Positions 11,713 to 23,373 of a DNA stretch of 64,000 nucleotides are shown here, in pieces (positions within the stretch are counted from its first letter, which is position 1; every line of letters starts with the position of its first letter). The notes under the pieces were generated by a model that saw only the letters and a program-made list of their open reading frames with translations, did no database searches and was not told where the DNA came from. The stretch is from Cercis canadensis (Eukaryota; Streptophyta; Magnoliopsida; Fabales; Fabaceae), in contig QAOA01004065.1 of the NCBI GenBank assembly GCA_003255065.1, positions 29,935-93,934 of the forward strand, read 5' to 3'. Both the position numbers and the translations under genes were made by a program.

Positions 11713-12850
11713 TGTTAGCCCCACAAGTCTCTGAACCTGTTTTCATGATAACAATAATGCCTTGTTATTTCTTATATGTGTTGTTTGTCTTGTTGCTATT
11801 AATCTGTGTTGTGTTTATAAGTTGTTGTCTAGAACATATTTGAAGTTAAGTCTTGGAGAACTTGTTCTTAAGAACCAGTTCTTGCTTGTGTGATGAGCCT
11901 CGAATTTTGCTATTGTGGAGAAAGCTTGTAGAGGACTTTTCAGCTAAATTCAGCCTTTTACAATCCAACTAAAAGTTGTGCTAGTGAGTTTGGAAAGCTC
12001 TCTTTGAGTTGACTGATGTGTAGTTTCCTCTTCTAAAGGAACACTTTACCTTCTTTCTCTTACACAAGAACAAGTCTCTTTTCACAAAAGGAAAAAAGGC
12101 CATGATGCATGATGGGCCTTGTGTCAGCTAGAGGAAAACTTTATCCTAGCCTTTTGTGAAGACCTCACGTGCACAAGAAAGAAGATAAAAAACAAGAAGA
12201 CTTTCAAGACTTCGGTTTAAGGCATGGAGTAAAAAAAGAAGAAAATATTTTTAGAGAGAGAAGGAAGCCATTGTTGAGAGATGGGTTGTTCATCTTCTTC
12301 TCGAACATTTCTTCATGTTTCAAGATCTTCATTGTAATACATATACTCTATGAGAGAGTTTCTTCTTTGGGGCTAAAACAAAACACTTGATTTTTTGTAT
12401 TTGGATTTCCATGGGAGAAATTCATGAGAGTGATCTCTAGTGAGTTAGAGAGAGAGAGTTCATGGTGAGCTTGAAAAACAGAAATCATGGTTGTTAAGCT
12501 TGGAGAAGCTTGGAAAAATAAACTTGTTGTAAAGCTTGGAGAAGCTTGGAAAAATAAACTTGAAGTATAGTGGAACCCCATTGACATGAGAGAAGTGGAT
12601 GTAGGCATGTTAAGCTGAACCACTATAAAATCTTTGGCTGATCTCCCTTCTCTTCATCTGTGATATTCTGGATTTAGTTTGGGTTTTTTATTTGTATTTT
12701 TCAGTAAATTATTTCGTGCATTCAAATTTGGTATTTGTGAAAGAACTAGTTTGTAAGAACCAGTTCTTAAACAAATATGTGATTTGAATTTATTTTTTAC
12801 AAACAATTTTTAACAATTCCTATTCACCCCCCCCCCCCCCCCCCCCCCCC
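11713..12850 (+). repeat. 3' LTR of the Sirevirus-type Copia element, right end lost
   Basis: It aligns along its length with the LTR at 1507-2624, with scattered substitutions. A 36-bp stretch containing AAGCTTGGAGAAGCTTGG is tandemly duplicated at 12496-12567; the 5' LTR has it once. The 5' LTR reads CACCCCCTCTAGG where this copy runs into 24 C residues and an N, so the last roughly 22 bp and the target duplication are not visible. Confidence 0.9.
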
Positions 12851-12851
12851 N
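12827..12851. other. Poly-C run and N: probable assembly join
   Basis: Twenty-four C residues followed by one N replace the terminal LTR sequence. Continuity across this point should not be trusted. Other single Ns lie at 13597, 15880, 52947 and 62852. Confidence 0.8.
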
Positions 12852-14579
12852 TGATGCAGCTGTAAGGGCACACCCGATTGTAGAACACCAAATAGGTGGG
12901 CAGATAGATATTAATTGTAGTTGTTGTCCTAGGCAATATTTAGTTATTTACCACATAAAAGCTTAACAATATTTTTATATATTTCTTATAGCTTTTTATA
13001 TCACATCAAAGAAAAGTATAGCTTTCATATATATTTAGAATTTTTTTCAAAAATATAATCTTTTGTAAAAGAATAAAGCATGGGCGGAGTCAATAACCCC
13101 TGGCTCCCTGAAATTTTAAAAACTTAAATTTAGTATGAAATTTTTTTATTTGGCCTGATTTTAGAGTTTATAATTTAGCATATAAAAATTTAAAAAATTT
13201 ATTTTGGCCACTATAAAATTTTAGATTTATTATATATTTCCTCACAAAAATTAATATTCACATGGTTTACCCTGCATAATTCATCAACTGACAAAAATAC
13301 TCTTCTAAGAGAATTTCACAAAATACACACACTCTTTTAATTTTTTTTTTAATTTGAAGGTTTTTGTTATGTTTTAACTATTAATTGTTAACTTTAGTCT
13401 TGGCTTCCATAGAAAAAAAAATTCTACCTCTGCTCCTAGAGAAAACTATACTTTTTATTAGATTAATTCAGTTTAAAAATAGCATCTCTAAATATTTATG
13501 TTTTGAAACATACTCTCTAAATATTAATATTTTTGAACAAATTAGTATTTTTTAATATTAATTCTTTTCAATAAAATGCTGGCATAAGAAATTTGCNCGT
13601 TTTATAAACTGAATATTGAATAAGCCAAACTATTTAAGGCCAAAATGTTTGGCCTATTCCACATTGAGTAAGCAACACATTTTAGCATGCTCACATATTA
13701 TTATTATTGTTATTTGTTTTTAAACATGAGTATTTTTTTTTTCTCGTTAGATAATTTAAAACTCTTATATATATGTTAGTTATTATGTGTTAATTATATA
13801 TAATTAATTCTTTTTGTACTTTTGACTATGATTTTGGGTTTGAACACACAATCTATGAGCACTGAAGATGACCTCAATATTACTCAGTTATAAGTTGTTT
13901 AGTTTATATATAATTATTTTAATCAATCATGTGGTTATCCTTTATAAATTATATGTGATTATTCTTGTTTTCTTTTTTGCTAAATTATACATTTGGTCCT
14001 TAAACTATACCTGTTTTTCTATTCGCATAATAGTATTTTGATTTGCTTCAATTAAACCTTAAACAAAATGAACTTTTCAATTGGATTCAAAATTAACAGA
14101 ATCATTATCTTCCTAACGGAAAATGATGACATGATATTTATTTATGTATCTTTTTATTGAAACTTTACTTGGTTTAAAAGACTTTAAGAAATAATTTTTA
14201 CTCTTAATTGATCAATCTAAGCTAGGCATGATTAGTGGCCCTGTTGCCCTGGACTCTAGCCCTAACTGCATGCCGCTAGAATTTCTTATATATATTTAAT
14301 TAGCCAACTCAACTAGGTTAATCATATTTTTTCACTCATAGATGTTGATTTCACTGAAAATCCTGCATAAAAGGGACAGATATATACCTACATGCAAAGG
14401 ATGTGATTGATTTAATGTATCTAATTTATCCTATGACAGTGGCAAGACTTCAAGAAATTCCTGTATATATATCACGTGGACTAAGCCAAACAAATGCGTC
14501 GGACTTTTCTGAGCATAAGCTACTGCACACTGGATTATGTCAAAAAGCTTTGCATGAGTTCAGATGTTGTTATTTTCTT
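12852..14579. other. AT-rich stretch, no gene seen
   Basis: Short open frames only, none with recognisable domains. Contains poly-T and ATATAT runs and one N at 13597. Confidence 0.6.
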
Positions 14580-14717
14580 TTGTGACTGAAAAAGCCTCAT
14601 TTGAGATTGTGTCGTTCAATTTAGAATTTAAACTTTTTATTAATGGTATTTTGTGTTTCAAGGTTAAATGCGGTTATTGATTTTTCCTAAAACGACAGAT
14701 AAAAGAACGGAGGGAGT
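14580..14717. mobile_element. Possible Stowaway-type MITE end
   Basis: The motif GAACGGAGGGAGTA at 14704-14717 matches the widely known plant MITE terminus (reverse complement TACTCCCTCCGTTC). The opposite end is not clear, so this may be a truncated copy. The left coordinate is a guess. Confidence 0.35.
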
Positions 14718-14727
14718 AACACTTAAT

Positions 14728-14809
14728 CAGAGTTGTCTTTTGATTCAGTTGAACCTAGATTTATAATTCAGAGTTGTCTTTTGATTCAGTTGAAACTAGA
14801 TTTATACGT
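14728..14809. repeat. Two-copy 41-bp tandem duplication
   Basis: Units starting CAGAGTTGTCTTTTGATTC at 14728 and 14769 differ at one obvious base. Confidence 0.85.
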
Positions 14810-15267
14810 CAAGTGTTTTCAAATAGTATGGGAGATATTTGCATATTTTAAAAATGGAGGACAAGCTAATGAAAAAAGAAAAAAGAAAACAAGATTGGAA
14901 TATAGTATCCATGATGGAAGCGTTTACCGTGGACTGGCTTAAAAAATAGACTACTGAAGGAGCGTGTAGAAACCGGTGGATTGGCTTAAAAAACTAAAAG
15001 AAAGTTGCGATGAGTCCTTCGCGTCTTCACCACGTTGGAAGCAGATATTGGACCACTTGCTGGCGAAAACGGGTGTGAATGAGAGTCAAAGAAATCAATT
15101 CGAAGAAGAAAGAAGAGCAAGAAAAGGCAGAGAGTCAAAAAGTTTCAGATTTGGAGTGGATCCCGGACTCTTCAATCAAAAAGGGGATTGTATGAGAATG
15201 AATGGTGTGAATGCAAAGTGCAGAGTATGTAATTGCAGGAAATTTCCAATTACTTACTCTGTTCAAT

Positions 15268-15474
15268 AAAATAATGCTTATTGACTGATGTTGTGATTAC
15301 ATTCATAATACTTTCTTCAGCTCAGAAAGTGAATTGGAAATTTCCAAGCTTGCATTGTATGAGAATGATGAGCAAGGATCTGTGAATGACAATGTAAGCT
15401 TGGAAATTTCCAATTCACTTTCTGAGCCGAAGAAAGTATTATGGATGTGATCACAACGTCAATAAGTATTATTT
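15268..15474. repeat. Near-perfect inverted repeat, about 90-bp arms with 30-bp loop
   Basis: The left arm 15268-15358 pairs with the right arm 15389-15474. I count about five substitutions and one 4-base gap between the arms; the loop is 15359-15388. Such a long stem could be a small MITE, or a foldback transcript processed to small RNAs if transcribed. A partly similar GGAAATTTCCAATTAC stretch just outside the left arm (15239-15254) suggests earlier duplications here. Upstream, an open frame of 97 codons at 14976-15269 has no domain I recognise. Confidence 0.85.
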
Positions 15475-15539
15475 TAGATGAAGGAAGGCACAAGATTCTT
15501 GGGTAGACATGGAAAGCAAGGGAAAGAATGTTCACTTTA

Positions 15540-17707
15540 ATTTTCTTTTCTTTTTTTTATTAAGTCATGCCTGCATGATAGACCACATAATTCTGCAAAA
15601 GAATATTGGTGCAATAGCCCAAATTTGTCGGCCACTAGCTTTTACTTTATCTAAAGCAATATACTGACCCTTGGCTAAGACTATCCTACCCGCTCTAGAT
15701 GGGACTTGTTACATCCGATTTTTTTTTTACACTATTTTAATTTTACATTATATTATTTTTACATAATTAATATAATATAAATCTTAGAAACTCATTTAAT
15801 TTTTTTTAATATAGTATAAGTATTAATTTTGTAAAATTCAAATTATATCAACTATATTAAAATGATACAATAGATAAGCNTAAAAAAAAAAAAAAAAAAC
15901 CAAAATATAGCATTGCACCCTTAAAAAAGATTGCAAAACAAATTTACTAAAAAAAATGATTTTTTTTGTTTTGTTTTTGAATTTCTATATAAAGAGAGCA
16001 GAACTAAAAAGAAAGATTCAAATCACTTTGTCATCGAAAAAGCATATTATGTATGTAATCAAAAGGTCAATAGTGGTGCTATGTTACATCCAAATGAACA
16101 TAAGTCACATCTTTAATTATTTTTACACTAATTTATCTAAAAGTGGAGATATTTTTGTTAAACTCTAAGGGAGCGTTTGGTAGGCAAATTCTTTTTTCGT
16201 TCTTAGGAATTATGTTTTCTAAGAATCATGATTCTCGAGAATATTACAAATGTGTTTGGTAGTCCTTAAACATTCTTGGGAATGTTAGACAATATTTTCT
16301 AAGAATATTCTATTTTCACGTTTAGTTCTAATACAAATTTTCTAAGAATTTTAGTATTTTTTTCAAAAATACTCCTATTTATTTTAATATATATACACAC
16401 TCTTTTTTTATGCTTTTAGCAGCCCCAGCTCTCTTCCAATCAAAAAGAAAAAAAACAAAGACAAAACAAAAAGCAAAAGCAAAAGAATAAGTTTGTCAAC
16501 CCAAAAACAAAGAAAACAAATTTAATTTCATATAATTGCCCAAATTTGACATTTGAAGCAAAAGCAAAACGGATTTATTGAATTGAAGGACTATAATTTG
16601 ATTTTGAGTATATATAGTCTTTTCTCGACTTCATAATTTGATAGCAAAAGTATCACTTGGTAATTAAGCACCTAATAAAATGATGAAAGATTGAGGTGAC
16701 GCAAACTTTTATGGAAAATTCCAATAGGAAGAATATCACTATAGCATAAATTGTGTTTATACTCTTAAAAGAAGCCGCACGTGCTGACCTTATTGCACAT
16801 TTGAAAGAATCCACTGCACAATATAATTTTCATACATTTAGTTCTGTATTGTGCTTTTGAAGTCTAGAGACTGAATCATCAGATGTTAGTTCTGGAGTGG
16901 TCACAAGTGCCGTTTCTAGCAAATAAAGTAGACTAGATAGGTTCACAATGTTATTTTGTTCATTTAGCATTGTTGGTCATTGCCTCTCAAGAGGTTGCCA
17001 TAAAATGGTAGATGTAACATTCGGTCAAATTAGCTGTTTAACATTTACCAAAATTTGGTAAACTCTGAAGCACGTTTTGGTCATTCTTTGCAAGATAAGC
17101 GAATTTATTGGTGTCTTGCAGTTTCTTTCTTTATATTATATTCTTCCATGTATGTGGTATGAATTTTAGAATACTGGACTTACATATGTCATGAGGTTAA
17201 TTAATTGGTTACTTTCCTTATGACTTCAGTCACATGGAAATTGGTTGTTTTTTTTTTTTTTTTGGTAAATCTGAACTTTTTAAAGTGTGACGGGAAAATG
17301 GGAGGAGATTGAAGTTGTTCAAAGAAATGGAAGAGAACTAGCAGCAGGGTAATTTCTCCCTACTTGGATCTTTTAATTAGAAAGGAGAAAGTTAGGTCAT
17401 AGTTGTAGGGGGACGCTATATTGCATTTCAAAGATCTGTACCCAATTTGTTTCAACTCTTGACGTTGCAATCTTTTACTTTATTTTCATGCCAAATTTAT
17501 GATGATGATATTTCTAAAGCGTGGAACACAAATGGTCATCACTCCATTTTCATAATTTATGATATTTTCGTAAGGTAGTGTTTGGAATAAGTTATGAATT
17601 TTTATTTATAGGAATGTTAACATTCTTGGGAATTTTCATTTTCACCTATATTTTATAATAATATATTTAAAAGTATTAATGCCGTATCAATATTATATTA
17701 AATTTTA
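15540..17707. other. AT-rich stretch with dispersed-repeat ends, no gene seen
   Basis: GGGAGCGTTTGGTAGGC at about 16169 and GTAGTGTTTGG at about 17576 resemble the outer ends of common plant MITE-like repeats, both followed by CATTCTTGGGAAT. No coding region is supported. Confidence 0.5.
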
Positions 17708-18039
17708 GGGAAAAGTCTAAAATACTCCCTTCAACTATGCTCCAATTGCACTTTACCCCCTATCCTTCAAAAACGTAGGAAAGACCTCATTAAACTACGA
17801 AAATGTGCGTTTTACTCCCAAGCCCCAAACGGGCGTCCATAAATAGACGGAAAGTGTCACGTGCTTGGCACGTGAAATGCTTAAATGGCTAATCCCCGTT
17901 AAAAATCAAATTAATCGCACACGTGAGAGGCACGTGGTCAATTAAACACCAAAATCATTCTCTCTCCCCGATTTGCCTTCTGATTTGGGGATTTTCAGAG
18001 AAATCCCTAGAGACTTGGAGGAGACATTTTTTCGAGAGA
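17708..18039 (+). repeat. Left terminal inverted repeat of MULE A
   Basis: It pairs with 23374-23702. It contains four CACGTG motifs at 17858, 17869, 17920 and 17931, in two pairs each with 11-bp start-to-start spacing. An ATAAATAG TATA-like stretch lies at about 17839. In Mutator elements the TIRs hold transposase-binding sites and promoters. Confidence 0.9.
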
Positions 18040-18573
18040 ACTACATTAAAACTCAAATGCTGTGGATTCTCGATTGCGCTTAGCAGGAAATTGCGATACG
18101 TTGGATTTGAGGTCATAGGTCGGGTTGATAGCTTAGTCTTTCTAAGCCAATTCTTTCTCTGTTGAAGTCACGGGCCCAAAAAATCGATACCAAGTAATCG
18201 AAAACAAAACTTAACTCTATAAATTCTGTTTGGTGTTGTTTTTGTTTGTAAATGAAAAATGTTTCCCCTTTCTCACCCAAAATAAATGGAAGTGGTCATA
18301 TGAATTTTGATTAAAATGTACTTGTTCCGTTGGAAAATGGTTGGGAAATTTTTGTTTTATTTGCTGCAAGAGAGAAATATCGACAGACAGACAGCATAGA
18401 AAGAAATTTAGTGTTATTTTGCATATGGTTTAGGCATTTTGCACGTGAATATTGTTGTTTCACATTGAGGAACATGGTTTAGGCTTTGGGCTTTTTTGTC
18501 TTTGTTTTGTCATGTGGTCCTGGAGCTATTGTGATGTGATGTGGTCCTAACATGTGTTTGTTTTTATTACAGC

Positions 18574-21500
18574 ATGAATTATATTGGGTTTGAGTTGTAT
18601 TATGGAGGGGCACTTAGGTATTTTCTCTCCGTGAGATATGAAGGTGGGGTTAAAAAATCTATAGATGAATTTGATATTGATTATTTGTCTGTAACTCATT
18701 TGAGTAAGCATATAATTGAAGAAGGGTATGGAAATGCTGAGTTTGTGTGGTATAAGTTCGATGATGAGTCTTTTGAGGATGGGATTAAGCCCTTTCTTAC
18801 TGACAAGGATGTGAGGCAGATTTTGAATAGCATAGGTAAGAGAACTAATAGGGTGTTACAATTATTTGTTGAGCACTATGTGGACACAGCTGAAGTGAGT
18901 GAGGAGCCATTGAGACTGACAGCTGAACCTCATGTGGACATGGCTGATGAAAGGGGTAATGAAAATGCCAGTGCAGGAGACAATGCTGAAATACCAATGG
19001 CAGAAGGTGAGAGTGAAGGTGAGGGTGAGGGTGAGGAAGTTAATTTAGATGGCTGCGATTTCGAAGACAGTGATTATGCTGAGTATGTAGATTTATTTTG
19101 TGAAAATGAGGAAAATTTGAGTAGGTTCTGTGATGATATAGGACATACTGAGGCTTATAATGAAGCTGGCCCAAGTGCTGAGGCTGAGGCAGAGGCAGAG
19201 GCAAAGGCAGAGGCTGAGGGCGAGGGACAAGGCCCAAGTGCTGAGGCAGAGGCAGAGGGACAAGGCCCAAGTGCTGAGGAAGTGAAAGGAGGCCCAAGGC
19301 CTACAATTGTGGTAGATCATATTGGTGAGGCCCAGAGTGACTATGATGAGTCTGATATTTTTTGTAGCCCGGATGAGGAAGGCAGTGATCAGCCCAAGAG
19401 AAATAGATACCCAGAGTTTAACCACCACAATGACATGCAGAAAAAAAATAAGGCTTCAAGTTGGTATGAAGTTTGCCAACTTTAGGGTTTTTAGGGATGC
19501 CTTGAAACAGTATTGCATCGAGAATGGCATTGACTTCCTATATAAGAAAAATGAGGCAGCCAGAATAACTGTTGAGTGCAAGAGGAAGTGTGGCTGGAGG
19601 ATGCATGCCTCAAAGAACCAAGAAGGCAGTACTTTTCAAATCAAGTCATGGGGAAACCAAGAACATACTGACTGTGCTTGGGAAAACAACAATAGGAAGG
19701 CAAATTCTGCTTGGCTGGCCAGAAAATATCAGGATCATATTCGAGATAACAAGGGGAAATAGGAGAATGATGCTTTCATAAATCAAGTGGCACGAGATTA
19801 CTCTACACAAGTGTCAAGGTGGCAAGTGTACAGAGCCAAGAAAGCTGCAAAACAGAAAATTGAAGGCACACATAAGGAGCAATATGCTCTATTATGGAGT
19901 TACTGTGCAGCAGTATTGCTTTATAACCCTGGTTCTACACTGAAGGTGAAGGTAGAAAATAGGCATTTTCAGAGATTCTATGTGTGTTTGGATGCTGCCA
20001 AAAGGGGGTTTAAATTCTGCAGGCCTCTTATACATCTAGATGGTTGCTTCCTGAAAGCAGGGATGGGTGGCATGTTACTAGCTGCTGTGGGAAGGGATGC
20101 GAATGACAACATGTTTCCCATTGCATATGCAGCATGTGAGGCAGAAGTGAAGGAGACATGGGAGTGGTTTTTAGAGCTCTTGATAGCTGATATTGGACCT
20201 TCAAATGAACATGGTTGGATCTTCATGTCTGACCAACAAAAAGTAAGTTATGACCTATCCATATGTGTTTTGGTTTACTGTTTCCCATATTTAAACTTGT
20301 TTTATGTTCAGATTATAACTGTATATATGTTTCACTGTTTAACAATATAGGGCTTGAAAGAGGTTTTAGCTGAGATGGGGGTAGAGCACAGATTTTGTGT
20401 AAGGCATTTATATGCTAACTTTAAGGTGAACTATAAAGGACAGGCATTGAAAATCAGTCTATGGAATGCTGCTAAGGCAACAACAGTGGCTGAGTTCAAG
20501 TTTCATATGGGTGAGATTCACAAGCTCAATGACCAAGCTGCTAAATGGTTAGCAGATAAACACCCAAGAACATGGTCAAGGCATGCCTTTAGTTCAAGAG
20601 CAAGATCAGCAGACTTGCAGAACAATCTGTCAGAGACCTTTAATGCTTATGTGCTGCCTGCAAGGGACAAGCCTATCATAACAATGATGGAGATGATTAG
20701 AAGAATGTTGATGAAGAGATTTGCAACAAAGCAAGCAGGGATGCTGAGCTATACTGGAACAATTTGTCCAAGAATAGCAGCATAGTTGGAGAGATCGAAG
20801 TGAGAGGCCATGAATTGTATATGCCATATGAATGGAATTGGGAAGTTTGAGGTGGAGAGTTGGCAAGGTCAGAGGAGAGTTGTGGATTTGGTGGCCAGGA
20901 CATGTTCCTGTAGGCTTTGGGACATTACAGGGGTGCCATGTGCACATGCTATTAAGTGTATTTATGCCCAAAGAGAACAACCAGAGGTGTATGTTGATGA
21001 GTACTTCACAAAAGAGACATTCCTGAAAACATATGGGGTTATGATTAACCCTGTACCTGGTGAAGATGAATGGCCAACCACTGAATATGAGCCTGTATTA
21101 CCTCCATTAGGTAGAACCCTCACAGGCAGACCTCGGAAGAATAGGAAGAGAGCAGCTGATGAACCCCAAAATGCTAGCAAGATTAGCAGGGTTGGGGTGA
21201 GGATGAAATGTGCCAACTGTGGCCAGTTTGACCATAACACTCGTACTTGCAAGGGACCTGTGAACCCTAATAGAAGGGTATATAAGAAGAAGGCTGGTGC
21301 TAATAATCTTGTGAGTAACCAATTTCTGAACAATAATTGCATAACTTGTCTTGAATTTTTTAGTAATGTTTAATTCCATAATTTGGTTCCAAGTTGGAAG
21401 AAGAAAGAAGGTTGTGGCCCACAATGCCCAAAGTGCATCAAGTGCTGCCAATCCCTCATGTGAAGGAGAAGCACAAAGTCAAGCAAGTGCTGCTATGACA

Positions 21501-21659
21501 CACCAACATGATGCACAAGGTTCAAGAAGACAGACAAGATCGACTGCTGAAAGAGCCTTTATGACACAACCACCCACTAGACAAGCATCAATGACAGATG
21601 AAACTCACATGGGAGAGTCCACATCCAAGGGTAAAAGAAGAGCAGGACAAACACAGTAG
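18574..21659 (+). pseudogene. MULE A transposase (MuDR family), three coding exons, inactivated
   Basis: This encodes a cut-and-paste transposase of about 980 residues. Exons are 18574-20242, 20351-21310 and about 21394-21659; the introns start GTAAGT and GTGAGT. ATG 18574 follows an acceptor (TTATTACAG) of a leader intron and is shared by all copies. Domains: N-terminal PB1-like region (codons 1-105), acidic Gly/Glu then Ala/Glu repeats, MuDR N-terminal domain (near 19450-19680), MULE catalytic core with Asp at 20039 (LDGCF), second Asp in SDQQKG at the exon 1/2 junction and Glu in NNLSETFN near 20636, SWIM finger (CSCRLWD...CAHA, near 20907-20955) and a CCHC knuckle near 21208-21250. Lesions: extra A in an A-run near 19441, TAG 19759, TAG 20783, TGA near 20800, and the second acceptor changed from CAG to CAA. 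Confidence 0.9.
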
Positions 21660-22019
21660 GAACTGTGTCAACTGTGTGGGCCACTTGCTGTCTTCCATTA
21701 TTTTTTGCTTTTTTAGATAAGGCCAACCAGGCTATTGTGCCTTTTGAGGTGTTTAGTTGGCAATTTGTGAGACAATTATATTTTTGGTGTAATGGTCCCA
21801 GAAGATGTATAAATATTTAGGCACTTTTTAAATGGGAAGTTTGTGGCCCATCTGTGAACCATTGTGAGGTACTTGTAATTGAAGTTAACATTATGTTTAT
21901 TTTCAGATGAATCAATACTGAACCATGTTGTCAATACATGCCTACTTTCAGATGCTTACTGTCTTCATTTCATCTTGTATTCCTCCCTAGCTATTCCTTG
22001 CATTTTGACTGTTACCAAC

Positions 22020-22650
22020 TTGTTTTACTGCACAGGTTCTGGAATCCCATTTAATTCTGGTTTGTTGCCAGAACTTGTTGAACTATGTTTCAAATCTGGT
22101 TTGCTGCCATAGGTCTTAAATGGAAAATTGGTTTTACTGCATATTTTTTGGTTTACTCTTCAATTCTGGTGCACATTTTGTAAATCTGGTTTCATTTTGC
22201 AATTCTGAGCAATCTGGTTTAATATTGTTCAGTTCTGGTTTAATCATACTGGGCAATCTGGTTTGCTGCCATAGGTCTTAAATGGTGATTGATTTCTAGT
22301 TTGCATGTTCAATTCTGGTTTGCCTGTTGGATTATGGTTTAAGTGCACATTTTCTGGTTTACTCTTCAATTCTGGTACACATTTTGTAAATCTAGTTTCA
22401 TTTTGCAATTCTGGGATGCTATTACAATCAGGTTTCATATTGTTCAGTTCCGGTTTGATCATACAATAATCTGGTTTGCTGCCATAGGTCTTAAATGGTG
22501 ATTGATTTCTGGTTTGCATGTTCAATTCTGGTTTGCCTGTTGGATTATGGTTTTATTGCACATTTTCTGGTATACTCTTCAATTCTGGTGCACATGATGT
22601 GCAACTGGTTTCATATTGCACATGATACTCTTCAATCTGGTTTCACTTTG
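22020..22650. repeat. Degenerate internal tandem repeats of MULE A
   Basis: CTGGTTTGCTGCCATAGG recurs at 22096, 22258 and 22471 within units of roughly 160-215 bp, built of shorter TTCAATTCTGGTTTGC-like motifs. It lies between the 3' ends of the two convergent genes and is shared with B and C. Confidence 0.8.
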
Positions 22651-22948
22651 AAATTATGATTTCTTATCATGTTCTGCCTCACTTGCTATGTCACCTGCTT
22701 CTGACTTAGGAATGGTGTCTTCTGAATTTAAATTCCTTATATCATAGACCAGCCACTGATCAGGAGCAAATAAATAACACATTACAGGAGCAAATACATA
22801 ACATATTTCGTGGCCACCAAATTGCACCAGCAAATTCATTTTTAGATCAATTTATTTTCATAGCCTGGGTACATAATAATGTCATGAAATAAAGACATTT
22901 CAAATAAAACTCATATTACAAAAGCAAATGTGAAACACACCACCTATG

Positions 22949-23296
22949 TTACATCAACCTTTTTATCATTAATCCAAAGCCTATAATCCATGTCATTACA
23001 AGCATCAATCGCAACTTCTTTACATTGCGTTTTTGCAGTTTCAGCTCCTCTGTAAGTTCCCTGTTCTTCTTCACTAAAGAATTCATAATCTTTTCCTCTC
23101 TCTTACTCAAAGGAGGATCATACCAGCAGAAGTAATTACAATAATTACCTGACCCATATCTACTACACCTAAAAAATCTCCTGCCTGGGTTCTTTTCAGT
23201 CCAAGAACTTCGCATGCTGCATGGAAGACCACAATGGCACCACTGGATGTCTTCACCACAAATTCCAGATGTCTCTCCAACACTGCCGGAAGACAT
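22949..23296 (-). CDS. GRF-type zinc-finger protein carried by MULE A
   Basis: An uninterrupted 115-codon frame runs toward the transposase gene, with its ATG about 80 bp inside the right TIR. Residues C20 and C22 (CHCG), C43 and C52, with NPGRRF at 35-40 and FCWYDPP at 55-61, match the plant GRF zinc finger, a small nucleic-acid-binding fold. A Lys/Glu-rich helix with coiled-coil character follows (about 64-95), then a hydrophobic segment (about 97-110) that may be a membrane anchor. Plant proteins of this layout are common and mostly uncharacterised. Position and orientation recall mudrB of maize MuDR, but I see no similarity to support homology. The TIR probably supplies its promoter. Unlike the transposase, this frame is open. 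Confidence 0.75.
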   Translation of the reverse strand: MSSGSVGETSGICGEDIQWCHCGLPCSMRSSWTEKNPGRRFFRCSRYGSGNYCNYFCWYDPPLSKREEKIMNSLVKKNRELTEELKLQKRNVKKLRLMLVMTWIIGFGLMIKRLM

Positions 23297-23373
23297 TAAT
23301 CACTTCGACCCAGAGTTCCAAATCTTCAGCAGATTTAAAACCCACAAGGTTCGGGGTTTAATTCCTTCTTCTA

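Larger units (their letters stand above)
1507..12850 (+). mobile_element. Sirevirus-type Ty1/Copia LTR retrotransposon, degenerate, with nested solo LTR
   Basis: The element has two LTRs (from 1507 and 11713), a tRNA-Met-type primer-binding site, gag, pol in Copia order (protease, integrase, reverse transcriptase, RNase H), an additional env-like reading frame, and a purine tract just before the 3' LTR. The extra frame between pol and the 3' LTR, together with LTRs over 1.1 kb, is what places it in the SIRE/Maximus lineage. The coding regions carry many stops and frameshifts, so it is non-autonomous. A solo LTR of another family lies inside it at 7481-8848. The right flank and target duplication cannot be checked because the 3' LTR ends in a poly-C run and an N. 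Confidence 0.9.

Noticed and set aside
14976..15269. 97-codon open frame as a gene
   Set aside because: No recognisable domain, no homologous neighbour, and it runs into the hairpin region.
19040..19428. Leu/Pro-rich minus-strand frames over the MULE acidic linker (also in B and C)
   Set aside because: They are reverse-strand shadows of the Ala/Glu codon repeats.
22654..22839. 61-codon minus-strand frame conserved in all three MULE copies (also 37102-37287 and 47309-47494)
   Set aside because: The copies are too similar for conservation to mean anything, the residues match no domain I know, and it may be 3' UTR of the GRF gene.
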